Assembly (NCBI RefSeq): GCF_000512585.2
Contig: NC_089244.1
Location: 248,001-312,000 of the forward strand
Reading direction: 5' to 3'
DNA from: Kwoniella bestiolae CBS 10118
Lineage: Eukaryota > Basidiomycota > Tremellomycetes > Tremellales > Cryptococcaceae
Length of the DNA stretch: 64,000 nucleotides
Shown here: piece by piece, positions 37,088 to 48,266 of the stretch
Layout of the letters: each line of letters opens with the position of its first letter
Position numbering within the stretch: position 1 is the first letter of the stretch
Translations under genes and position numbers: made by a program
The notes under the pieces: generated by a model
What the model saw: only the letters and a program-made list of their open reading frames with translations
Told to the model about the DNA's origin: nothing
The model's database searches: none

Positions 37088-37239
37088 AGGGGTTGGTTAG
37101 TTGTTAGATATCAGTATATCTGGATGTAAAGCAGTGTATTGGCTTTGATGTATGCAGCTGGAGCATACCTTTAGCATACTTAAACGATCGGTAGCTCCAT
37201 GGTCATTTTTCACCTAAATGCCTAGCTGGTGATCATCTA

Positions 37240-38494
37240 TCAATGTATCTGTCTAACAGGATCTTCTGCTCTAATAAGTCGTAAAACCTGGTTATAAACC
37301 GATATCTCAGCATTCATTCTCACCACTTCTGAGGAAGTTATACAATGATCAAGGGATGTATGATGAACATCGCACTCACCACCATCAATAACCAAATCAT
37401 GTCCCGTCATAAAGCTTGAACTCTCGCTCGAACACATCAACACGACCATCCGACCAATCTCACTGGCATCTGCGAACCTATCCACGGGTGTATCCTTCCT
37501 CCATTTATCTGCCCATTCCCTGCCTTCACCAGGGGGTGGATCTTTGATCATATCTGTTGCTACGTATCCTGGAGAGATGGAGTTGATAGTTATGCCGTAT
37601 TTTGCCCATTCTCCTGCGAGGGACTGGGCAGGTAGACAGACATCAGTTTAATTCAGCAAAAAGTAAGAAAGCAGTGAAGGGAAAAAAAGAAGGAAAGATA
37701 ATTCGACCCACCTTACAAGCCATCGTCAATCCAGCTTTCGATACGTTATACGCAACCTGTCTTTGAGGATTCATATTGACTATACCTGATATACTGGATA
37801 CGCATAATATCCTCTTGTTCAAGTTGAGTTTCTCCCCTACAGGTGGTTTACCAGGATCCTCTGATGATTTGACGGCGGTGCTCATGCCTAGCCAGTGTCG
37901 AGCGAATCCTCTGCAAAGCGTCATGGGAGCGTAGAGGTTGGTCTTCATTATCCAGTCTAGTTCGGCTGATTGCGCGACAGACTGTGCATTAGAACAGCCT
38001 TCTGCCACAGAGGGAGGTAAGAACGACTCACAGTCACTCATATCTACACAATCCCTCCAGAGACTGACCCCTGTATCGTCTCACTTCAGCTGACTCAAAG
38101 GCGCTACACGAATCATCAAACAAGGATACGTGTATCTTACCAGCATTGGGAACGACAACATCCACCTCTCCCACCTCCCTGCTCGCCAGGTCAATCACCT
38201 CATTCACTCTCTCGGTGTTCTCTCCGGGACAGTGATATACATGAATGGGCACTTTATACTCTTCCGATAATTGGCTGACCACTTCTTTAGGGTCTTTGGA
38301 AGTATAGGTAATGATGATTGTTGCTCCGGCTATGAACCATTCATAGAGACTTCAGATGTTGGTCCTTGTACATGAGTGAAATGAGTATGGAGGAACATAC
38401 CCCTCGCAAATGCTGTTGTGATTGCTAGACCTATCCCCCTTCCACCTCCGGTTATGAATACGGTTTTACCATTATAATCCAACGTGACGGGCAT
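37240..38494 (-). CDS. Short-chain dehydrogenase/reductase (classical SDR)
   Basis: NAD(P)-dependent oxidoreductase with a Rossmann fold. It starts MPVTLDYNGKTVFITGGGRG with the GxxxGIG cofactor motif. NAG follows in VVVPNAG, then the catalytic Ser in CVSSISGIV and YNVSKAG with the Tyr and Lys, and after an intron KYGITINSISPGYVATDM. The end has FADASEIGRMVVLMCSSESS and TGHDLVIDGG. It most resembles sorbose/mannitol-type SDRs of fungi, but the substrate cannot be read from the sequence. A 51-bp possible intron (17 codons, stop-free) lies just before the C-terminus, so both spliced and unspliced forms end at 37240. Typical SDRs end soon after DGGY; this tail is longer. Confidence 0.85.
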
Positions 38495-38966
38495 TTTGGT
38501 GGGTTTTGCGACCTGTTTCGATACAAGTGTCTTGTTCCACAGAGACGGATCAGTTCAGTATTCAGTAGGTGTAAAGTTGACGGTACTGAAGCGGAACAAA
38601 TATATACAGACAGCCTTTCCGAATCATACCTCATGCATATACGTGTTGCATCTATCTACATGGTTGATACGGTGATTGAATTAGACTCATATTTGTGACC
38701 CACTCCGGTTAAACGGACCGTTTCAGCCGTGTGGTCCATTACTTATCATTTTACCGAGAAATCCAGAACACGCTGGGGATATCTTGTTAATTTGTAGTGA
38801 TCTCAAGAGGCTTAGTCGACATTCCAACTGGGTGTGCTGACATTGTCAAGCAAGACATGGACAGGCTTTATCGAATCAACGTGATACATTCAAGATACGT
38901 GTATATTTGCTACATAATAATACTTAACTTCTTCCATATTCAATTCCATCACCTCATTCAACAAGA
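38495..38966. other. Intergenic region between SDR and hydrophilin-like gene
   Basis: SDR promoter on the left (both genes read leftward) and the 3' UTR of the Gly-rich protein on the right. No gene seen. Confidence 0.4.
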
Positions 38967-40715
38967 TTAGATAGCATCCTTGATCTTCTGCAACAAACCC
39001 TTCTTCTCACCGTGCTCGGCAGTACCAACATCGGTCCTATCACCTTCGTTGGTGACTCCATGAGCTACACCAGGGTGAGAAGAGGTTCCTTCAGGCTTGG
39101 AACCGATCTCTTGACCTGCAGATTTGGCTCGGGCGACGGGGTTGTCCTCTGATGGGTTGGTACCTTCTCGACCGGTCAGGGCGGTGTTACCGCCTGGTCC
39201 GGAGGTGTTACCCTTGAATGGACCAGTCTCGTCGGCATAGGCTCCAAGAGCACCGCCAGCTCCGGCTTTTCGGTCTCGGCCTACGAAGTCTTTGTCGGAG
39301 GTTCCGAGCTGGTAGTGGACAGGGCAAAGTCAGCACATAACGTCTTCCATTCACGAGCACTCAATCCGACATTCGGGGGGATGGGAGTATGGGTGGTGGT
39401 GTAGTACGGGATATCTTGAGGTTGACAATGATTGCGAGAAGTCAGACTCACAACTCCGCCAGCTCCGCTAGTTCTAGAAAGATTTCCAGCACCGTGTTCA
39501 CCAGTACCTTCAGATCCAGTAGGAACGTTGGATCCAGTGACACCTGAGCCGTGGTGTCGGTCAGAGTCGAATCGGTCGGTTCCAGCAGCACCGGAGGTAA
39601 CAGGTCCGCCGGCACCGGTTCGTTCGTATAAAGCGGAGTCTTGTCCACGATCACCGACTCGGTCGGAGGCACCACCCTGATATGACACAATCATCAGCTT
39701 TCATCAATTTTCTAAAACGACAGATAGAGTGATCCATCACTTTACAGTGTGAGAGCCGGTCTCCCTTCTAGCAGCGTTCTCCAAAGATCCAGCAGCACCG
39801 GTGGTAGAGGAGTGACCACCAGTCAAGCCAGATCCGTGTTGGTGGGTGGTGAGGTCGGATCCAGTACCGTGGTGGTGTCCTTGACCTTGACCTTGTCCCA
39901 AAGCGTGGGTACCAGCTGAGATACCAGCTCCTCCAGCAGTACCACCTGAACCGAATCCTGATCCAGTGGTTGGGTAGTCTACACCTCTGTTGGAATCGTG
40001 AGTTCCAACTCCTGAGGTACCGGTTAGGCCAGATCCAGTACCGGTGCCAGTACCGGTGTGGTGAGAACCAGAATGTTTGTTGGCTTCGTATTCGGCTCCA
40101 GCAACTCCAGCTCCTACGGCACCAGCAGCGCCGGCACCAGTACCGGTGTGATGTTGGTGAGAAGAGCCGGTGAGTCCTGAACCGGTGTGTTCAGAGGAAG
40201 AACCAGTGAGTCCAGTGCCGGTGTGAGAAGAGCCGGTAAGACCTGAACCAGTTCCGGTTTGGTGGTGGGAACCAGTAAGACCCGAACCAGTAAGACCAGC
40301 ACCAGCAGCACCGGTCTCACCGACTCTTGAAGGGTTCTGTTCATGTGATCTCAATCCTTCTCCAGAGTTGATATCTCTCTCATTCCCTGTACCAGTCGAT
40401 GACTTGCCGATCAAGTCACTTCCAGTACCGATCTCATGGTGTCCGGTTCCGCTGGCTCCCTTGATACCGTGTCCTCCTTGTCCGTGAGAGTGATCTCGGT
40501 GGAAGGGATTACCTTCACCTCGGTCCTCCTCAAATGGTTCTCTACCGGTGGTTCCTGGTTGACCACTGTAGGCCAGGTCAGCCCAATTCTCTTACAAGTA
40601 TAGTGCTAGATATGAGACTCCTAGAAGAGATGGGAGGAGTAGATGGACGGACGGACCAAACTCACGAGGTGAAAGTGTGTTGAATCTTGTCTTCGAGGTT
40701 TTGTAAGTGCGACAT
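38967..40715 (-). CDS. Gly/Thr/His-rich hydrophilin-like repeat protein
   Basis: Starts MSHLQNLEDKIQHTFTSGQ, a small amphipathic N-terminus. About 500 residues of very hydrophilic, low-complexity sequence follow, dominated by GSGLTGS/GTGLTGSS units and SHHTGTG repeats (about 39780-40330). The C-terminal part (DKDFVGRDRKAGAGGALGAY, then SAGQEIGSKPEGTSSHPGVA) ends with a basic helix, KKGLLQKIKDAI. Internal introns join in frame, for example donor after SHT (about 39744) to GGASDRVGDRGQ. Composition fits hydrophilin/LEA-like desiccation or stress proteins. Homology beyond composition is not established, so the role is inferred. Confidence 0.75.
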
Positions 40716-41373
40716 TGTGTTTATGTTTGTTCTTGTTGTAGCTTAGAGAGAAAGAAGAAAGATGTATGCATGCGGTAAGAGAGGTCTATATATACCTTGT
40801 AAACGAGATGGTGAAATCATTCGTCAGGTGTACTCTCAACGAGGAATGACGTTACTGCTGAGCGATGACGATCTGACACTTGTAGATGTCGCAAGGCACA
40901 AGGTGAATATGGGTTATGACGCTATATCACCTCAACTCGTATCCAATACGCACCGCCGGTCTAACGGATGAACGACAAGTGCACAGTCATTTCTAGATTC
41001 TATATGTCACCAGGGCGAAAAAAGCTAGGGGTCATGTGCTCCTGTTTGCGATGTAAAGTATGTTATTGGAAAAGTCACTTTTAGCACTGACGTCAAAGCA
41101 CCACATCTTGCTAAACAAAACAGATCATCATTCCTCTGCACAAAGTGACGTTGTCGATCCGGGGTCTCCATTGACGTTTTACTGGAATATCGCGTGGTGC
41201 AGCAAGGTGTGGCATGTGGCGTTTTGGCTTTCTGTAGTAACATCAAACAAAACACTGAATAAGGTTCGGACCCGAGTTCTTTCACTTCGTCAGGGGTACA
41301 GTATGTATATCTTGGTCATTGCAGGATATTTATACATGAACGTACAAATTTAGGAACGATTTTGATTTGGGAG
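40716..41373. other. Intergenic region upstream of the hydrophilin-like gene
   Basis: Contains its promoter: TATATATACC near 40788, about 75 bp upstream of the start codon, is a TATA candidate on either strand. The rest is the 3' flank of the next cluster. No gene. Confidence 0.4.
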
Positions 41374-42337
41374 CTATATCTCAGAGATGGGTAATTCAGA
41401 CATCGAAGTGTCCGGGTATTCTATATGGTATATTCTCTCCATTTTCCTACGTATGCGTTTCGCTTCAAGCTGCTGGTACGCCGTGGAGATCATCGTAGTA
41501 GCGCGAACGAGGTCCGGGTTCATCCATTCTTGCCACTTTGCATTGACGTCCTTCGTCTTAGATACGCATGTAGGTGGAGTAGGAGTAGGGACTACGCTGA
41601 ACAAACTCCCGTCATTGATCTCCTCAATCTTTCTATAGCACCCCTCAGCTTCCCATCATATTTGCGTAAGAGCTTCGAGAGTCCCCATCTCCACGAATTC
41701 GGGGGATACTTGAGGTCCAATATGGCTTAACATGGATGACTTTGCTCTCTTTGTTGCTTTGATGGCATCATCAACTGCCTCACAGAAGGTTTTTGTCGAG
41801 TCCTGTCTTCGCGTTTCCTCAACCCGGCGTAGCGATTCGCGAAGACGGTTGTCTAGATCCTCAAAGTCACACATCGTCGCGCACAGAGATTGTCTCCCTT
41901 GACCTTTAGGTAAACATTCGAGGGTCTGATTGATCGACTCGACCCATCTCATGAGTTCTGGTGATTCGATGAGACTTTTGAACTTCCCAATCTCTTCAAT
42001 ATATTTCTTGCATTGAGTTTCCCAATCCCCTTCAGGAATATGGCAGCTGGGATACTTGGACGATCGCTCTTTTCGTTTGACGATGGTGTCTCCCCAGCTG
42101 ATGAGAGTCCTGTAACGCTCGCGTAGCTGGCCGATATCCTCACATGCAATTCCAGGCATCTCGATCGATTGAAGAGTAGTCTCACTGTGAGGGGGAGAGA
42201 ATGAGCGCATTCACCTCAAGCGACCAAGTCAAGTAGTAATTCAGGAGTGATCTCGATCCCACTTACGGTGCTCTTTCTGTTCGCGATGAGGTATGAGACC
42301 CATCGATGTGTAAAACACTTGGGTTTTCAGTGAACAT
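41374..42337 (-). CDS. Unknown helical protein, W-rich family member B1, interrupted by in-frame TGA
   Basis: ATG 42337 (MFTENPSVLHIDGSHTSSRT) joins by an 82-bp GTAAGT intron (42185-42266) to the main exon. The frame has a TGA at 41656-41658 but stays open for another 93 codons to TAG/TGA at 41374. The part after the TGA (WEAEGCYRKIEEIND ... KDVNAKWQEWM) is clearly homologous to member B2 (NAESSYRDLEFFLR ... TRGGWEEWL). The spacing from the shared T-[KR]-[RK]-A motif to YR is exactly 41 residues in both, so the stop falls inside a conserved domain. It is soluble and helical, about 293 residues if read through, 226 if stopped. It may be a nonsense allele, a read-through gene or a sequence error. 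Confidence 0.6.
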
Positions 42338-42455
42338 TGTGATGTCTTTGGTAGTTGTTTCAGAAGGGAAAGAGATGAAGTATACGAAAACAATTTCGAT
42401 GAGGCATGTCTGTCAATTTTGCAAGGCGAACATCGAAATCCACCAGGCATGCCAA

Positions 42456-42890
42456 TCAGAGAATGAATGCATTGGCTGGACAGCAACATGGACTTGCAAG
42501 TAAATATGGATGAAATGGCTGACTGTCTTGGCGGGAAGAACGGAGCGTGCATACGTCATGCTCCTCCTTTGGACAAGGAGACTCCGACGTTCCGTTGAGC
42601 TCAAGCCACTGACATAGGACAATGACGATGAAGGGATCCTGTCGAGTAGCGTCAAGGAAATCGGGAGCCCAAACACTCATGGGTTTGTGCGTAAATAGAA
42701 TCACTATCGCTCTTGTTCGTTTGGCCAACTGGCCCGATCCGACCTTCTCGATGTAGACCACTAGGGCGGCATAGCCGAAAACGGTCATACGATGTGCTGG
42801 CTTCGAACTATCCCTTGTCACACTCCATCTGCATGTCGACCAGACAGACCGCAGAATTCGCTTCGCGTCAGACAAGGTTGGAAATAACAT
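42456..42890 (-). CDS. Doubtful 144-codon reading frame between family members B1 and B2
   Basis: Opens with a true ATG (MLFPTLSDAKRILRSVW) and contains plausible strand-like segments (GYAALVVYIEKV, RAIVILFTHKPM, FIVIVLCQWLEL). It has no recognised domain, ends in a Cys-rich tail, and overlaps the promoter of B1. It could be a real orphan, a remnant of an older gene or a chance frame. Confidence 0.3.
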   Translation of the reverse strand: MLFPTLSDAKRILRSVWSTCRWSVTRDSSKPAHRMTVFGYAALVVYIEKVGSGQLAKRTRAIVILFTHKPMSVWAPDFLDATRQDPFIVIVLCQWLELNGTSESPCPKEEHDVCTLRSSRQDSQPFHPYLLASPCCCPANAFIL

Positions 42891-42945
42891 TTCGACTCAA
42901 GAGTACCTATTGTGACACCATGACGATGCAGGAATCTCCCTACAT

Positions 42946-43782
42946 CTACTCGTGCAGCATTCTATCAGATACACTCCAATACTCTCTGATTCTCGAGACA
43001 TCGTCTTTGAGAGATAACCATTCTTCCCACCCGCCCCGAGTCAGACCCTTGATCTTCTCCGGGCAATTCGGGTTAAGAAGGCTTTCCCCAACTCCTCTCA
43101 AGAAAAACTCCAAATCTCTATAAGAAGATTCAGCATTATCGATCGTTAGAACCATATGAGAGAGGTCGAATTGTGAATCAGCCCTATCACCGGTCAATGA
43201 CGCTTCCAGACCTTTCAAAGACTCTGTAGCCTTTCGAGTACATTGAACACAGCTTTTCAAGGCTCGGTTGAACTCTTGATCCCATTTCTGAATCTTACAG
43301 TACTTTAGGTCCTTATCGGCGCATATGAGCCTCTGTTCCAACTCTGTCAACCCACCATGAATCGCACTTCGAGGGGGTTTCGTGTCGCTCGTGCTCTCGA
43401 CGTGGGAACCATCCGCGGAGTTGAGCGAGGCTTTGGCTTCAAATAAGGATCTCCTCAGGGCATCGTACGTCTTACTTACTCTCGCAGCCTGCGCTGAAAC
43501 GTGACAATCTTCTGGATCCTTCGTTGATCGGGTCAAAAGTTCAACACATTCGAAAGCTGTATCAGTGCATCGCTTATACAGATCTTCAAGGGAGTCTGCT
43601 TCATCTACACACGATCGACAGTGGTATAAAGTCAGTCAGATCTCAATGGGAAATAATGCCTACGTATATTCAAAGGAAAGCTTGATGCAGATAAATATAT
43701 CGGGGATATTGATGATCCAACTGATGGGTCCTAAAGCCTCTTCCAAGAACTCACAATGCGGGTTCTGAATTTGGGATGGCAT
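42946..43782 (-). CDS. Unknown helical protein, W-rich family member B2
   Basis: ATG 43782 (MPSQIQNPH) is spliced over a 150-bp intron (43605-43754, GTGAGT donor, GTGTAG acceptor) to YEADSLEDLYKRCTD, giving about 228 residues. It is soluble and mostly helical with no membrane segment. Features are LTELEQRLI, WDQEFNRALKSCVQCTRKA, SSYRDLEFFLRGVGESLL, NPNCPEKIK and the C-terminal GWEEWLSLKDDVSRIREYW. It is the closest relative of B1 (shared P-[TN]-C-x-x-K-x-K and W-[QE]-E-W) and shares the WE[DE]W...K..DDV end with A2. This is the cleanest uninterrupted member of cluster B. Function unknown; nothing in it suggests an enzyme. Confidence 0.65.
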
Positions 43783-44202
43783 CTCAATTAATCGCGCGAA
43801 AACAACCCTGCTGCAAGTCAATCAGTGTTAGTATTTGAATGGACTGTCTTGAAAGAGGACTGTATATCTATGTGTGGTGACTGTCTTATTTGTACGATGT
43901 GGCCTACTTTTCAAAGTTGATAGGGCTAGTCTATAGGGTGTCGTATGACTCAGAACCCATGCCCAAACGTCGGATAAGGAAATGTGCCGAGGAGTCGCAA
44001 TAGAAATACACTTTGACAAAAGAACGATTGGTCACAGCTCGACTTGTTACTCGACTTCGAACCCAAATCGACGATCGCTATGCCTTGCGAAATGAAAGGA
44101 TAGGGATGGTCTGACATACCGCGGAGATACAACATCGAAAAGTCTCTATCAAACCAGTATCCAAAAAAGTAACATCATATCGAAACAGTTTCAGATAAAG
44201 TT

Positions 44203-46145
44203 TTACTTCTCCACCCAAACTTCATGCCCTAGCTCATCCTTCTCCACTCCCCAATCCCCATTGTCCTTCGTCTGCTTCTTCTCATTTGACGATGTCTCAG
44301 GAGATGGCTGCACGTTATCCAATTCCGCTAAGACCTCATCCAATCCTTTGACGTCAGACCTCCCTACACCTTCTTCCTCTATCTTTTCACCTATGACTCT
44401 GACCACTTCTAAACCGAGATCATAGAACCCATCATTGGTCTTGGGGTTGAACATCCCCATATGAGCTGATACTTCATCTGTCGCTATACTATTCGATGCC
44501 GCGTTGAAGTATTTGTATAATGGGTGAGTCATCGGTGGAAGGATTGCGAATGTCCGCGAAACTAGTTGCGTAGGTGGAGAAGGGGGTAGATGCGTGTAGT
44601 AACTGCCATACGCATTAATCAGTTTGAGCGTCCCTTCTCCCTTCTCGAAGGGATAATAGAATGGACAGAGACATGGTGTGTATACGACACAGGAGAACCT
44701 CAACTCACTTGTGAAATACTATCTTTCGGCCGACTATCAACTCATGGATAGCCACCAGTCTTCCTTTCATACCTTCGTCGTCCCACAGATTCCTCACAAA
44801 CGTCATATGATCATAACCATATTTCCACCCCGTGACGAAATCTTCCCTCCGATAATACGCTGTTCCTAATGCCACAGCACCCAAAGCAGCCGCCCCCAAA
44901 CCATACATTGTCTTGGAAGATGGCGGTGCAAGGGAAGGTATCTTGGACCAGAAAGAGCTACTAGCAGCCGGTGTTGCGGTAGTTTCGGTAGATGAGGTGG
45001 GAGGGAGTACAGTGGTCTGGGTTTCAGGTGCTTTGCCTTTTCCATTTGCAGATATAGGTGATGCTGATCGGGAACCCGATGGTCCAGCTTCTGCGGGAGT
45101 CTCGGTCTTCTTGCCGAATTTACCAAAGCCCAGTCCAAGAGCCATGGGTGATAACATTCCTACGGTAGAGGCGATACTTCGCGCTTGGTCGACGTATGAT
45201 GCTGCTTGGGATAGGTGGTGTTTCTGGGATGAGTAATAACACATGATTCGTGAGCTTAGCTGATCGCTTCCGGATAGCATCAGGATAGCTCACAAAGGTA
45301 TGCTGTAGAAGCACAAGAGAAGGATCAGGGCAGTACGGTTAGCGCCCGTCTTCGCTGAGCAGGTATCAGGTGTTTCATACTTACAGGATGTAGGCCGAGG
45401 TACTATAGATGTTATTAGCTATCATCTTGAATCTCAATAATTATAAAAAGCTTACAGGTGTATCAAATGCTGGATAACGTCATACAGGATGTCGGTCAGC
45501 TATTTCATACCGGGGCCATGGTACGATCAGCTCACCCAAAATCCCTACTATCCTGGGCCACATCATTTCACCTTCTCTAGTATTACTTGCGATATCCCTC
45601 GCTGCATCAGCAATCAACAATCCTCCCATCCTAACTCATCGAAAAGTCAGCATAAATACAATACCTCTCATTGCAGCGAGCTCACGAATGACCCATCAGC
45701 ACCACTTTTGCTTTCCCAGCTCCTCCACCTGCTCCATGATCGTTTTCCAAATTCACTACTAGCTCCGTGAGCCAATCAACAAATGCCAGGGTAGCTGCGG
45801 TCTGTGGTATCTGTCAGCTGATATGCAAGGAGACATGACAGTAGATCAATTTACAAGCTCTCCACGGGTTTGATATGCTGGGAACACACGACTTTCTACC
45901 TTGAGAGATGGGTGGGTCGTAGCTAGTAAGTGGGATATGCCTAAGACGAGAAACATCAGAATAAGCTTTGATACGTGAGTATTGGCGAAAGTCAGCTTAC
46001 GTTCTGGGAATGACTCGAATGTCACTTCATTGCCTTTGAAACTATTTATTGTGTGCGTGTTAGCTAACATTCGACTGGGACTTCAAATGACAACTCACCC
46101 GTGAACCCAAACGAGCAGTAGCAGGTCTTTTGGTTCAGCAGTCAT
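44203..46145 (-). CDS. DUF676-type alpha/beta hydrolase (putative lipase/serine esterase)
   Basis: Starts MTAEPKDLLLLVWVHG, the oxyanion-hole strand, spliced to FKGNEVTFESFPE. After further short exons come KAKVVLMGHS and MGGLLIADAARD, which together form the nucleophile elbow GHSMGG across an intron. FDTP and YLGLHP follow, typical of DUF676 hydrolases. A later Ser/Pro-rich linker precedes WSKIPSLAPPSSK and a single hydrophobic stretch (MYGLGAAALGAVALGTAYY). The conserved C-terminal part is GYDHMTFVRNLWDDEGMKGR and SRTFAILPP ... IATDEVSAHMGMFNPKTNDG, which likely carries the catalytic His. It has about eight short exons, several under 60 bp. Substrate unknown. The hydrophobic stretch suggests membrane association. 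Confidence 0.8.
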
Positions 46146-46469
46146 CGTAGAGAGGTATCGCCTTGATTTCGGGTCTCGTTATCAGACTAGGAGCTCTGAG
46201 GGGGTATACCAGAGATATACGAACAGGGTTGCGGTCAAAACAATTATTAAACGTGTAAACAACCTTAAATCTTTCATCTCCACCGCAACGTCATGTTCTC
46301 GGTGGCAACAAGACAGCCAGCACGGAGATACGTTCAATCTCCGGCTGCATTTATCCGTTGAATTAACGATTTCTTCGATCAGGATGTCAAGATAGCTGGA
46401 TGCATCCTCAATTCCCATATTTCTGTCCACTTGAACAATCAACATAGCTCAGCATAGAGCGAACAACGA
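46146..46469. promoter_or_regulatory. Divergent upstream region of hydrolase gene and RRP4
   Basis: 324 bp between start codons and no gene. Short frames across it lack coding character. Confidence 0.4.
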
Positions 46470-47979
46470 ATGACCGACAGCACAGTCACCATGTTCACAA
46501 TCAAGACCATCCCACCTTCCTCCACCCAATCATTCTCAGATGATATCCCCTCAACTCACCGAAAACATCAAGCCGAGCTGGATGCGATGGATCTTGATGA
46601 AGACGAGTTCGGTGCAGGACCTAGCAGGAGGAACATTGTCACTCCTGGTGAGATGATCACCAGCTCAAAGGAGTATATGAGGTGAACATCATCTATCTAA
46701 ATTCATGAGCAACGAGTTGATCGCTGATAACGCTGCATACTCATAGGGGTCACGGAACATATGTCGAAGAGACCAATGTCATCTCAAGTGTGACTGGTAC
46801 GATAGAGAGGGTGAACAAGTTGATCTCCGTCAAGCCTGTTCGATCGAAGTGAGTGATGAAACCCAACTCACAATCCTCGTTGTCAGCCAAGAGATATACC
46901 GGGAACTTCTGCCTTATCAAGAATCTGTGCTGATCTGTCACTTCTGTAATCTTAGATACGTCCCTGAAGTAGGAGACCTTGTAATTGGGCGAATTGTCGA
47001 AGTGGGACCTCAACGATGGAGAGTAGACGCGAATGGAAGACAAGATGCCGTCTTGATGTTATCTTCGGTGAACTTGCCTGGTGGTGTACAGAGAAGAAAG
47101 ATTGAGAGTGATGCGTTGAAAATGAGAGAATTCTTGGCTGAGGGTGATGTGAGTGATTTGAAATTCGCTCGATCAGCTTTCCAAGAGTCTAAAAGAGCTC
47201 TGTAGGTGGTAGAAGTCACGATCGATCATGGAAGCTGACACATTGCTTTTATTGCTATTTCAGTTACTCGTAGCTGAAGTACAAGCGTTCTTTGGTGATG
47301 GTGCAATGTCATTGCATACCAGGTCACTGAAGTACGGTAAAGTGAGTGGGAAATCTCTTTTCCGATCCTATCTGCTCAGATCATATGGATGCATCGTGAT
47401 CACAAATACGAACGGTCGGTGCTGACCTTTCCCCACCAGCTACGAAACGGCCAACTCCTCACAGTTCCTGCACAACTGATCCGTCGTCTCAAATCGCATT
47501 TCCACCATATCCCCCCACCTTGCGGTCCGACCGGTGTGGATGTGATTCTGGGTCTAAACGGCTACGTGTGGGTATCGAACGGTACCTCACAGGAAAAGAG
47601 GGAAGGTGGAGAGGGGTTCGATTCCGAGGGTGTATATAGCGATAAGAACGATGTGAGTTTCGCGTTCCCCTTGACCTGTTCACCTCTACAATTATATAAG
47701 CAAATCGCTCGCGATCTTTGTGAACATCTACCTCGAGCGTAGCAAGACTGAGTAATTCAATGCCTGTCATAGGACATTCCTCCGGAAGGTAGACAGGCCA
47801 TCTCAACCATATCCAACCTTATCAAACTTCTCGCAGAACAAGGTATACCACTTACCGATACGTTAATTGAAGAATCGTATAACTGGTTGAATCAGAATCA
47901 ACTGCCTTCAGGTCCGTTGGCTGAACCTGAGAAGGAAAGGATGTTGGCTGAGGTAGTGGGTATTGACGTTTCTGCATAA
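46470..47979 (+). CDS. RRP4: Exosome complex subunit Rrp4 (S1/KH RNA-binding)
   Basis: RNA-binding cap subunit of the RNA exosome, in nucleus and cytoplasm. Exons are 46470-46681, 46747-46849, 46956-47148, 47264-47341, 47440-47652 and 47773-47979. The N-terminal part includes NIVTPGEMITSSKEYMRGHG and the strand GTYVEETNVISSVTG. The S1 domain follows: YVPEVGDLVIGRIVEVGPQR, WRVDANGRQDAVLMLSSVNL, and LLVAEVQAFFGDGAMSLHTR with SLKYGKLRNGQLLTVP. The KH-like part includes GVDVILGLNGYVWVS. All joins keep frame. Translation may start at 46470 or at the second Met (MFTIKTIPP). Confidence 0.93.
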
Positions 47980-48266
47980 TCAAGGAGATTTGTAGATCCA
48001 GGTAGAGTTTTGTATAGATGCACAATGCATTGATTTACATATATTTACAACGTTGCCTCTACTTTCTTATTTAACTCTGATTGAGTACTCTAATAACTAT
48101 TTACAATGTACAAGACGTATGTTATATCATCTGAGTGATGGACCCGAATTCCCAAGTAAAGCTGATTGTTCCCTTCCCTTCTACAACTCAATGCTATGTT
48201 ACGACTCTACCCAGAATTTGGCGAGGAAGTACAGCGACTTGTTTTATTTTTTTTCAGCGATGGCAT

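Noticed and set aside
41640..41738. 99-bp GTTAAG...CTATAG intron that would remove the TGA in B1
   Set aside because: Possible by frame, but the segment aligns without gaps to B2 exon sequence, which argues it is coding; kept only as a test.
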